A stretch of 64,000 nucleotides of DNA from Duganella sp. CF517 (GTDB lineage: Bacteria > Pseudomonadota > Gammaproteobacteria > Burkholderiales > Burkholderiaceae_D). Below, piece after piece: positions 17,931 through 25,245 of this stretch (its first letter is position 1; every line of letters starts with the position of its first letter). The position numbers and the translations under genes were made by a program. The DNA lies in NCBI RefSeq assembly GCF_900110275.1, contig NZ_FODC01000005.1, positions 496,001 through 560,000 of the forward strand. The letters are read 5' to 3'. Under the pieces are notes generated by a model. It worked only from the letters and a program-made list of their open reading frames with translations. It ran no database searches and was not told the DNA's origin.

Positions 17931-18014
17931 GGTCGCGCGGTCGCGCGGTCAAGCGGCCATGTGTGCGTCGCCGATGACACACATGGCCGATTACGCCGCG
18001 CTTATCGTCCCTAG
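17931..18014. repeat. Tandem 8-mers, 11-bp hairpin and half of a dispersed palindrome after the GH35 gene
   Basis: GGTCGCGC occurs twice in tandem (17931-17946) followed by GGTC. Then an 11-bp perfect inverted repeat (GGCCATGTGTG 17955-17965, partner 17978-17988) with a 12-nt loop. The next bases, GATTACGCCGCGCT, match one arm of the palindrome at 57931-57980. There is no T tract, so intrinsic termination is doubtful. It lies between the GH35 stop and the diguanylate cyclase gene. Confidence 0.6.
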
Positions 18015-18109
18015 GCGCATGCAAGCATTGACAGCAACTATCTTGTCGCGCAATCATCTCAACCACGGCCACGGTGGCCGGGATGATGGCGTTACAAGGG
18101 CAGCCGGCG

Positions 18110-19591
18110 ATGAACAAGCGCGAGAATTTTTGGCATCATCCGGGCTGGCTGTTTTGCCTGCTGCTGCCGTTGTTCCACTTCGCCAGCGTCAAGCTGACCT
18201 TCTTCTGCGCCGTCACGCCTGAAAACGTGGTGGTCGTCTGGCTGCCCAACGCGGTGCTGCTGGCGGCGCTGCTGCGTTTCGAGGGGCGCCGCGCGCCGCT
18301 GCTGGCCGCCCTCACCTTCACCTCCGACGTGCTGGCCAACGTCAACGCCTTCGGCTGGATGGGTGCTGTCCTGTTCAGCGTGTGCAATTTGACGGAAGTC
18401 CTCGTTACATACGCTTTGATGCGCCGCAGCGGCGCGTCGTTCAGCCTTCAGCGCCTGAAGGACCTGATGATCTTCATTTTGGCCGGCCCCGTGGTCGGCG
18501 CGCTGCTGGCGGCCTTCATGGCGGCGGCGGTGCTGCATTTTCTGTTTCACGCCCCGCCTTCGTACTTCACGCTGACGCGCCTGTGGTGGTTCGGCGACGG
18601 TCTCGGGCTGCTGATCTACACGCCGCTGCTGGTGTCGCTGTCGCAGCCGGCGCGCCACGAACGGCGCCTGACGCGGCTCGACGACACCCTGCTGATCTTC
18701 ACCCTGCTGCTGGCGACGGCCGTGCTGTCAGCGCACGGCGGCGAGATCGACGGCGTCTCGGTGACGCCGACCCTGCTGCTGCCGGCGGTGGCGCTGATCG
18801 CCTTCCGCTGCGGCATCCGCCTCACCACGCTGACGGTGGCGCTGATTTCGCTGTCGACGGCGATGATGATGACCACAGGCTTGAAGCCTTTCGGCGACGT
18901 GCCGGTGCATCTGGAGACGGTGCGCGCGCAGGAGTTCATCCTCACGCTTTGCATCGTCGGCATCGGCTTCGCCGTGCTGCTGGACGAACTGCACGCGCGC
19001 GAGCGCGACCTGGAAAACCGCGTGCGCCTACGCACCCGGGAACTGGAAAAGTCGAACAGCCTGCTGGCGGCCATGAGCGCCACCGACGGCCTGACCGGCA
19101 TCGCCAACCGGCGCCGCTTCGACGAGATGCTGGCCAGCGAATGGAACCGCTGCCGCCGTGGCAACCGGCTGCTGATGCTGGCGATGCTCGACGTCGACCT
19201 GTTCAAGCAGTACAACGACCATTACGGCCACCAGGCCGGCGACGACGCGCTGTGCGCCGTGGCCGACGAGCTGACCACGCATATCCGCCGCAACAGCGAC
19301 TTCGTGGCCCGCTACGGCGGCGAGGAGTTCGCCATCATCGCCGAAGCGCAGGACCTGCCGCACGCGCTGGCGATGGCCGACATGATCTGCCGCTCCATCT
19401 CCGCGCTCGGGATCGGGCACGAGCGCTCGCCGTTCCAGGTGCTGACGGCAAGCGTCGGCGTGGCGCTGATCGTTCCATGCGAGGACGACCACCCGCTCGA
19501 TCTGATGAAACTGGCCGACGCGGCGCTGTACCGCGCCAAGCAGCAGGGCCGCAACCGGGTCGAAGTGGCCGACGCCGAGATGGTCACCTGA
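18110..19591 (+). CDS. Membrane-bound diguanylate cyclase (MASE1-GGDEF)
   Basis: A 493-residue protein with an N-terminal MASE1-type sensor of about eight hydrophobic segments (about residues 10-300), including WLPNAVLLAALL, a short coiled coil (ELHARERDLENR, RTRELEKS) and a C-terminal GGDEF domain. The active-site loop reads GGEEF, a functional variant, preceded by RNSD exactly five residues upstream, which is the product-inhibition I-site. The enzyme makes c-di-GMP in response to an unknown membrane signal. I chose ATG 18110, with AGGG about 8 bp upstream, over the in-frame ATG at 18074. Its stop overlaps the convergent AraC gene by 8 bp. Confidence 0.9.
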   Translation: MNKRENFWHHPGWLFCLLLPLFHFASVKLTFFCAVTPENVVVVWLPNAVLLAALLRFEGRRAPLLAALTFTSDVLANVNAFGWMGAVLFSVCNLTEVLVTYALMRRSGASFSLQRLKDLMIFILAGPVVGALLAAFMAAAVLHFLFHAPPSYFTLTRLWWFGDGLGLLIYTPLLVSLSQPARHERRLTRLDDTLLIFTLLLATAVLSAHGGEIDGVSVTPTLLLPAVALIAFRCGIRLTTLTVALISLSTAMMMTTGLKPFGDVPVHLETVRAQEFILTLCIVGIGFAVLLDELHARERDLENRVRLRTRELEKSNSLLAAMSATDGLTGIANRRRFDEMLASEWNRCRRGNRLLMLAMLDVDLFKQYNDHYGHQAGDDALCAVADELTTHIRRNSDFVARYGGEEFAIIAEAQDLPHALAMADMICRSISALGIGHERSPFQVLTASVGVALIVPCEDDHPLDLMKLADAALYRAKQQGRNRVEVADAEMVT

Positions 19592-20411
19592 GCGCCGCCT
19601 GGGTGCCGGCGCCGCCGGCAGCCTGGCCGGCCGGTTGGTGGGCGGGCTGGCCGGGCGCTTTGCCCGCCAGCTGGCGGTACTGGCTCGGCGTGACGCCGGT
19701 GGTGGCCTTGAACTGGCGCGTGAAGGCGGAATGGTCGCCGTAGCCGCAGGCCTGGGCGATTTCGGCCACGCTGGCGCCGCCGCCCAGCATGCGCGACGCC
19801 GCCTCGACGCGGGTCTGGATGATCATCTGCCGGGGCGTCAGGTGGAAGATGCGCAGGAAGTAGCGCTCGATCTGCGCCACCGACATGTTGGCCGTGCGCG
19901 CCAGTTCTGCCAGGTGCAGCGGCTGCCCGTACTGCTCCTGGATCAGGTTCACCGCCGCCGCCACCTTGCGGTAGGCGGGATTCTTCTTGTCCGCCATCGC
20001 CAGGTCGCGCGAGACGCCGGTCAGGCCGACGATGCGGCCAGCGGCGTCGCGCAGCGCCGTCTTGCGCGTCAGGCACCAGCCGGGATCGCGGCTGGGATAC
20101 AAATGCAGCTCGAGCTGGTCCTCGATGTCGTTGCCGCCGGCCAGCACCGCCATGTCCTGCGCGACGTACGACTGGCCGAACGGATGGGCGAACACCTCGG
20201 CCGGGGTGCGCCCGATCAGCGCCGATTTGTGCCGGCGGCCGCACCGCTGCACCAGCGTTTGATTGACCACCACATACCTTCCCTGCACGTCCTTGACGAA
20301 GAAAACCACGTCCGGCAGCGCGTCGAAAAGCGCTTCGGCGAAGAAGGGATCGGCTATGCCTGCGCCCAGCGCGCGGCGGGCGGGGTCGTCGGGAGGGGAG
20401 GAATTGTCCAT
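19584..20411 (-). CDS. PAS-domain AraC-family transcriptional regulator
   Basis: A 275-residue regulator. Residues about 25-140 form a PAS domain (LPDVVFFVKDVQGRYVVVNQ at about 31-50, then a PAC-like end GLTGVSRDL). Residues about 155-250 form an AraC/XylS double helix-turn-helix (LARTANMSVAQIERYFLR; ACGYGDHSAFTRQFKATTG). The tail is Gly/Gln/Pro-rich. It is divergent from the hydroxyproline operon with 123 bp between starts, so it probably activates that operon; this PAS-AraC type is typical next to proline-racemase-family genes. The start is ATG at 20411, since the open frame further upstream is antisense to the epimerase gene. Confidence 0.88.
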   Translation of the reverse strand: MDNSSPPDDPARRALGAGIADPFFAEALFDALPDVVFFVKDVQGRYVVVNQTLVQRCGRRHKSALIGRTPAEVFAHPFGQSYVAQDMAVLAGGNDIEDQLELHLYPSRDPGWCLTRKTALRDAAGRIVGLTGVSRDLAMADKKNPAYRKVAAAVNLIQEQYGQPLHLAELARTANMSVAQIERYFLRIFHLTPRQMIIQTRVEAASRMLGGGASVAEIAQACGYGDHSAFTRQFKATTGVTPSQYRQLAGKAPGQPAHQPAGQAAGGAGTQAALR

Positions 20412-20534
20412 GTTCGCGATTGTGCCAGCGGTCCGCGCCGCAGTCTGCTGTTTTTTCGCGATTGTGCAGATTTCGTCATTTAACGTGCGCAGGCGGTGCA
20501 AGACAGCCAGGCCCGGGAAGCCTAAGATTTGAGC

Positions 20535-21467
20535 ATGAAAACCATCACCATCATCGACTCCCATACCGGCGGCGAGCCTACCCGGCTGGTCACCGAGGGC
20601 GGCCCGGATCTGGGCAACGGCCCCCTGGACGAGCGCCTGGCACTGCTCAAACGCGAACACGACACCTTCCGCTCCGCCGTGGTGTGCGAGCCGCGCGGCT
20701 CCGACGTGCTGGTCGGCGCGCTGCTGTGCGAGCCGCACGCCGCCGATTGCGCGGCCGGCGTCATCTTCTTCAACAATGTCGGCTACCTCGGCATGTGCGG
20801 CCACGGCACCATCGGCCTGGTGGCCTCGCTGGCCTTCATGGGCCGCATCGGGCCGGGCCGCCACCGCATCGACACGCCGGTCGGCGTGGTCGAGGCGCGG
20901 CTGCACGAAGACGGCAGCGTCACCGTCGACAACGTCGCCTCCTACCGCAGCCGCGAACAGGTCACCGTGGACGTGCCGGGCTACGGCGCGGTCACCGGCG
21001 ACGTCGCCTACGGCGGCAACTGGTTCTTCCTGGTCGCCGGTCATGGGCTGGAACTGAATGTCGCCAACGTCGAGGCGCTGACCGCCTACAGCGCGGCCGT
21101 GGGCGCGGCGCTGCAGCGGGACGGCGTCACCGGCGACGGCGGCGCGCTGATCGACCACATCGAACTGTTCGCGCCATCGCGCACCGGCGCCGACAGCCAA
21201 AGCTTCGTGCTGTGCCCCGGTAAAGCCTACGACCGCTCGCCGTGCGGCACCGGCACCAGCGCCAAGCTGGCCTGCCTGGCGGCCGACGGCAAACTGGCCG
21301 AGGGCGCGCTGTGGAAGCAGGAAAGCGTCATCGGCAGCGTGTTCGAGGCGTCCTACCGCTATCGCGGCGAGCAGCTGATCCCCAGCATCCGCGGCAAGGC
21401 GTGGGTCAACGCGCAGGCGTCGCTGATCCTCGACCCGACCGATCCTTTCGTGTGGGGCATCCGGTGA
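20535..21467 (+). CDS. 4-hydroxyproline 2-epimerase (proline racemase family)
   Basis: A 310-residue enzyme with both catalytic cysteines of the family: C88 in GMCGHGTIG and C237 in SPCGTGTSAK. Having Cys at both positions separates epimerases from trans-3-hydroxyproline dehydratases, which have Thr/Ser at one. DSHTGGEPTRLV is the N-terminal signature. It interconverts trans-4-hydroxy-L-proline and cis-4-hydroxy-D-proline in the cytoplasm. ATG at 20535 is preferred over TTG at 20529. It is the first gene of an operon, overlapping the next by 4 bp (GTGA), whose products oxidise the D-isomer. Proline racemase is the alternative, but context favours hydroxyproline. Confidence 0.92.
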   Translation: MKTITIIDSHTGGEPTRLVTEGGPDLGNGPLDERLALLKREHDTFRSAVVCEPRGSDVLVGALLCEPHAADCAAGVIFFNNVGYLGMCGHGTIGLVASLAFMGRIGPGRHRIDTPVGVVEARLHEDGSVTVDNVASYRSREQVTVDVPGYGAVTGDVAYGGNWFFLVAGHGLELNVANVEALTAYSAAVGAALQRDGVTGDGGALIDHIELFAPSRTGADSQSFVLCPGKAYDRSPCGTGTSAKLACLAADGKLAEGALWKQESVIGSVFEASYRYRGEQLIPSIRGKAWVNAQASLILDPTDPFVWGIR

Positions 21468-22570
21468 ACAACACCGACGTGATCGTCGTCGGCGCCGGCA
21501 TCGTCGGCGCGGCCTGCGCGGACGCGCTCAGCGAGCGCGGACTGCGGGTGGCGGTCGTCGAGCAGGATATCGCCGGCGGCGGCGCCACGGCGGCCGGCAT
21601 GGGCCACCTGGTGGTCATGGACGACAACGCGGCCGAACTGGCGCTGTCGGCGTATTCGGTCTCGTTGTGGAACGACCTGGTGGGCGAACGCCCGCAGCGC
21701 CACGAGTACAGCGGCTGCGGCACCATCTGGGTCGCCGCCGATGAAGAGGAAATGGACGCCGCGCGCGTCAAGGCGCAGACGCTGTCGGCCTACGGCGTCA
21801 CCTGCGAACTGCTGTCGCCGGCGGCGCTGTACGCGCGCGAGCCGCAGCTGCGCGCCGGGCTGGCGGGAGGACTGCTGGTCAAGGGCGACGGCCTGGTCTA
21901 CCCGCCCAAGAGCGCGCGCATCCTGCTCGACCGCGCGATGCGGCGCGGCGCCATCACCAAGCGCGCCGCCGTGACCGCCATCGAGGACCACGGCGTGGTG
22001 CTGGCCGACGGCACGCGCCACCAGGCGCAGCACATCGTGCTGGCCGCCGGTTCGCGCTCGTCGGCGCTGCTGCCGGAGCTGCCGGTGCAGCCGAAGAAAG
22101 GACACATCGCCATCACCGACCGCTATCCCGGCTTCGTCCGGCACCAGCTGGTGGAGCTGGGTTATATCAAAAGCGCCCATGCCGCCAGCGGCGACTCGGT
22201 CGCGTTCAATTTGCAGCCGCGTCCCACCGGACAAGTGTTGATCGGCTCCTCGCGCCAGTTCGACACCATCGACACGGCGGTGGAGCCGGCCATGCTGCAA
22301 CGGATGCTCAGGCACGCCACCACCTTCACCCCGGCGCTGGCGCAACTGCACGTGCTGCGTTGCTGGACCGGCCTGCGCGCCGCCACGCCCGACGGCCTGC
22401 CGCTGATCGGGCCGCACCCGGCGCGGCGCGGCCTGTGGCTCGCCACCGGCCACGAGGGCCTGGGCATCACCACCTCGCTGGCGACGGCGCAGCTGCTGGC
22501 CGGCCAGATGCAAGGCGAGAGCACGCGCATCCCCATCAATCCCTACCTGCCCCGCCGCTTCCATGTTTGA
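21464..22570 (+). CDS. FAD-dependent D-amino-acid oxidoreductase subunit, probable D-hydroxyproline dehydrogenase
   Basis: A 368-residue DAO-family flavoprotein. The Rossmann motif is VIVVGAGIVGAACA at about residues 6-19, with the ribose-binding Glu in VAVVEQD. PDGLPLIGPHP and GHEGLGITTSLATAQLL are typical C-terminal DAO motifs. The start is GTG in a 4-bp GTGA overlap with the epimerase stop, giving translational coupling. With the next two genes it forms the three-subunit, electron-transfer-linked dehydrogenase known in hydroxyproline-degrading pseudomonads, converting cis-4-hydroxy-D-proline to pyrroline-4-hydroxy-2-carboxylate. The specificity is inferred from context. Confidence 0.85.
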   Translation: MNNTDVIVVGAGIVGAACADALSERGLRVAVVEQDIAGGGATAAGMGHLVVMDDNAAELALSAYSVSLWNDLVGERPQRHEYSGCGTIWVAADEEEMDAARVKAQTLSAYGVTCELLSPAALYAREPQLRAGLAGGLLVKGDGLVYPPKSARILLDRAMRRGAITKRAAVTAIEDHGVVLADGTRHQAQHIVLAAGSRSSALLPELPVQPKKGHIAITDRYPGFVRHQLVELGYIKSAHAASGDSVAFNLQPRPTGQVLIGSSRQFDTIDTAVEPAMLQRMLRHATTFTPALAQLHVLRCWTGLRAATPDGLPLIGPHPARRGLWLATGHEGLGITTSLATAQLLAGQMQGESTRIPINPYLPRRFHV

Positions 22571-22868
22571 ATTCGCCGCCCACACTTTTGCCAACAACCG
22601 CGCCAACGGCGACAGCATCACCCTCAGCATCGATGCGCGCGCGGTGAGCGTGGCGCCCGGCGTCAGCGTGGCCGCCGCCATCGCGATGGCGGGCAACATC
22701 GTCACCCGGCGCTCGGTCGGCGGCGCCGCGCGCGCGCCGTTGTGCGGCATGGGCGTGTGCCAGGAATGCCGCGTGACCATCGACGGCCGGCCGCATCAGC
22801 TTTCGTGCCAGGCCTTGTGCGCCGACGGCATGCATGTGCAGACCGGCGCGCCGGAGCGCGCGGCATGA
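22563..22868 (+). CDS. (2Fe-2S)-binding small subunit of the hydroxyproline dehydrogenase
   Basis: A 101-residue ferredoxin-fold protein of the Fer2_4 type found with heteromeric opine, sarcosine and hydroxyproline dehydrogenases. The cluster ligands are in LCGMGVCQECRV (C-x4-C-x2-C) with a fourth Cys in QLSCQAL. The N-terminal half (ITLSIDARAVSVAPGVSVAAAI) is the usual beta-grasp start. It overlaps the upstream dehydrogenase gene by 8 bp and the downstream one by 4 bp. It would pass electrons between flavins or to the respiratory chain. Confidence 0.85.
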   Translation: MFEFAAHTFANNRANGDSITLSIDARAVSVAPGVSVAAAIAMAGNIVTRRSVGGAARAPLCGMGVCQECRVTIDGRPHQLSCQALCADGMHVQTGAPERAA

Positions 22869-24127
22869 GCCACTACGACATCCTGGTGATCGGCGCCGGC
22901 CCGGCCGGCCTGGCGGCGGCGCATGCCGCCTGCGGCGGCGGCGTGCGGGTCGGCATCGTCGACGACAATCCGCTGGCCGGCGGCCAGATCTGGCGCGGCG
23001 GCCCCGATCGGCAGGCCGACCCGCGCGCGCAATCGCTGTGGAGCGCACTGCGCGACGCGCCCAACGTCACCTTCCTGCCGCAAACGCGGGTGCTGTATTC
23101 GCCGGAGCCGGGACAGCTGCGGGTGCAGTCGGCGGCGGCCTCGGACACGCTGCGCTTCGGCCATCTGATCCTGGCGACCGGCGCGCGCGAACGGCTGCTG
23201 CCCTTCCCCGGATGGACCCTGCCCGGCGTGACCGGCGCCGGCGGCCTGCAGGCGCTGGCCAAGGGCGGCTATCCGCTGCAAGGCAAGCGGGTGGTGGTGG
23301 CCGGCAGCGGTCCGCTGCTGCTGGCGGTGGCGGCCACGCTCAAATTCAAGGGCGCGCACATCGTCGCCATCATCGAGCAGGCGGCGACGCCGGCGATGGC
23401 GCGCTTCGCGCTGGGCCTGGTCTGGACACCGGCCAAGATCGGGCAGGCGCTGCGGCTGGCCGCGCAACTGAAGGACGTGCCGTATCTGCGCGACAGCTAC
23501 GTGCATTCGGCGCACGGCGACGGCACCTTGCAATCGGTGCTGGTCCAGCGCGGGCATGGACGCGAGCTGGAAACGCTGCAGTGCGACTACCTGGCCTGCG
23601 GCTACGGCCTGATGCCGAACGTGGAACTGGCGCAGGCGCTCGGCTGCGCCACCGCCAGCGACGGCGCGCAAACGGTGGTCGACGCCGACCACTTTCAGCA
23701 AACCTCGGTGCTCGGCATCTACTGCGCCGGCGAAGGCACGGGCGTGGGCGGGGTCGACCTGGCGCTGGTGGAGGGCCGCATCGCCGGCCTGTCGGCCAGC
23801 GGCCAGATCGTGCCGGCGCAGGCCGAATTCGGCGAACGCGCGCGCTGGCGCAAATTCGCCGCCAGCCTGGCGCGCGCCTTCGCGCTGCGGCCGGAGCTGG
23901 CCACGCTGGCCGGCGACGACACCATCGTCTGCCGCTGCGAGGACGTCGCCCACGGCGAACTGCGCACCCACACCACGTGGCGCTGCGCCAAGCTGCAAAC
24001 GCGCTGCGGCATGGGGCCGTGCCAGGGCCGCATCTGCGGCGGCGCCACCGAAGTGCTGTACGGCTGGCGTCCCGACGCGGTGCGCATGCCGATCTCGCCG
24101 GCGCGCATCGACACCATCATCGCCTGA
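22865..24127 (+). CDS. NAD(P)/FAD-dependent oxidoreductase subunit with C-terminal BFD-like domain
   Basis: A 420-residue flavoprotein of the Pyr_redox_2 type (ILVIGAGPAGLAAAHAA at about residues 6-22; VVVAGSGPLLLAVA in the middle). Its last 90 residues form a BFD-like [2Fe-2S] module with IVCRCEDV and CGMGPCQGRICGG. This is the alpha-type subunit of heterotrimeric D-hydroxyproline dehydrogenase and related opine oxidases. The start is an ATGA overlap with the ferredoxin-like gene. The pathway's later steps (deaminase and alpha-ketoglutarate semialdehyde dehydrogenase) are not in this window. Confidence 0.86.
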   Translation: MSHYDILVIGAGPAGLAAAHAACGGGVRVGIVDDNPLAGGQIWRGGPDRQADPRAQSLWSALRDAPNVTFLPQTRVLYSPEPGQLRVQSAAASDTLRFGHLILATGARERLLPFPGWTLPGVTGAGGLQALAKGGYPLQGKRVVVAGSGPLLLAVAATLKFKGAHIVAIIEQAATPAMARFALGLVWTPAKIGQALRLAAQLKDVPYLRDSYVHSAHGDGTLQSVLVQRGHGRELETLQCDYLACGYGLMPNVELAQALGCATASDGAQTVVDADHFQQTSVLGIYCAGEGTGVGGVDLALVEGRIAGLSASGQIVPAQAEFGERARWRKFAASLARAFALRPELATLAGDDTIVCRCEDVAHGELRTHTTWRCAKLQTRCGMGPCQGRICGGATEVLYGWRPDAVRMPISPARIDTIIA

Positions 24128-24134
24128 GCAACGC

Positions 24135-24151
24135 CGGGCCAGGCCGGCCCG
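24135..24151. terminator. Short hairpin between convergent genes
   Basis: CGGGCC (24135-24140) pairs with GGCCCG (24146-24151) across a 5-nt loop, in the 40-bp gap between the convergent hydroxyproline operon and the LacI gene. There is no T tract on the plus strand, so it is only a weak candidate for a shared terminator. Confidence 0.3.
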
Positions 24152-24167
24152 AGCGGGGTCTGGAAAA

Positions 24168-25160
24168 TTAATTGCGCTTGGCGACCGAGGTGCGCAGCAC
24201 CAGTTGCGGTTCGATCATCACGGTATCCGACGGCGGCTTGCCGTCGATCGCGGCGATCAGCTTTTCCATCGCGGCGACGCCCATCCGTTCGCTCTGCAGG
24301 TCGACCGTCGTCAGCGCCGGCGACGTGTATTGGCCGTACTGGATGTTGTCGAAGCCGGCCACCGAGATGTCGGCCGGCAGGTTGAAGCCCAAGGTTTGCG
24401 CCGCCTTCATGAAGCCGAGCGCGATCAGGTCGTTGTAGCAGATCAAGGCGTCGGGCGGCTGCTCGCCCAGCATGATGGCCGAGCTCAGGCGCTCGCCTTC
24501 GGCCGAGGTCGGCGCGCCGCCTTCGTAGACCGTCAATTGCTGGCCGTAGCCGGCCAGGCATTCGCGGATCGCGCCCAGCCGGTCCTCGTCGCGGCGCGAG
24601 CGCGGAAAGCGCAGGTAGGCGATCCGCTTGTGTCCCTGCGCGACCAGGTGCCGCACCAGCATGCCGGCGCCGCGATGGTCGTCGCTGCCGACCCACGGCA
24701 GGTTCAAGCGCGCCGGCCGGCCGAAATACACCAGCGGCTTGCCCAGGTCCATGACCCAGTCCATTTCCGATTCGAGCATCCGCGAAAAAATGATCAGGCC
24801 GTCGACGCGCCGGCTCAGCGCCTCCAGCAGGGGCCGCTCGCGGTCGGGATTTTCCTCGGTGTCGACCAGCAGCAAGGTGTAGCCGTGCGCCAGCGCGACC
24901 CGGTTGGCGCCCTTGACGATGCTGGTGAAATGGGGGTTGCCGACGTCCAGCACCGACAGGCCGATGCTCTTGGTGCGGCCGGTGATCATCGATTGCGCCA
25001 GCGGATTGGAGCGGTAGCCCAGCCGCGCGATGACTTCCCTGATGGTCGCCTCCACCGCCGGCGAGAAGCGCTGCGCGCCGTTGACGAACTTGGAGACGGT
25101 GGCCGTCGATACACCGGCCTCCGCCGCGACGTCGCGGATGGTTGCTACATTTTTTTTCAT
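24168..25160 (-). CDS. LacI-family transcriptional regulator
   Basis: A 330-residue regulator. The LacI helix-turn-helix is at the N-terminus (ATIRDVAAEAGVSTATVSKF at about residues 5-24) and the hinge helix follows (RSNPLAQSM). The periplasmic-binding-like effector domain runs to about 325 (IGLSVLDVGNPHFTSIVKG; DALICYNDLIALGFM; ISVAGFDNIQYG). I start at MKKNVATIRDV (25160), because the extra upstream residues precede the HTH and lack conservation. It lies 85 bp downstream of, and in the same direction as, the hexuronate-type transporter gene and probably regulates it. The effector is likely a sugar or sugar acid. Confidence 0.92.
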   Translation of the reverse strand: MKKNVATIRDVAAEAGVSTATVSKFVNGAQRFSPAVEATIREVIARLGYRSNPLAQSMITGRTKSIGLSVLDVGNPHFTSIVKGANRVALAHGYTLLLVDTEENPDRERPLLEALSRRVDGLIIFSRMLESEMDWVMDLGKPLVYFGRPARLNLPWVGSDDHRGAGMLVRHLVAQGHKRIAYLRFPRSRRDEDRLGAIRECLAGYGQQLTVYEGGAPTSAEGERLSSAIMLGEQPPDALICYNDLIALGFMKAAQTLGFNLPADISVAGFDNIQYGQYTSPALTTVDLQSERMGVAAMEKLIAAIDGKPPSDTVMIEPQLVLRTSVAKRN

Positions 25161-25245
25161 GATCGGGCTGTGGGATAGGCGCGGCGCCAAAGCGGGGATA
25201 TTAGCACGCGCCCCCGCCCTCCCGATCAACCCGCCGATCGGCCGC

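Noticed and set aside
18074..18109. Earlier ATG for the MASE1-GGDEF gene
   Set aside because: Possible, but the ATG at 18110 has the better-placed purine-rich ribosome site and begins just before the first membrane helix.
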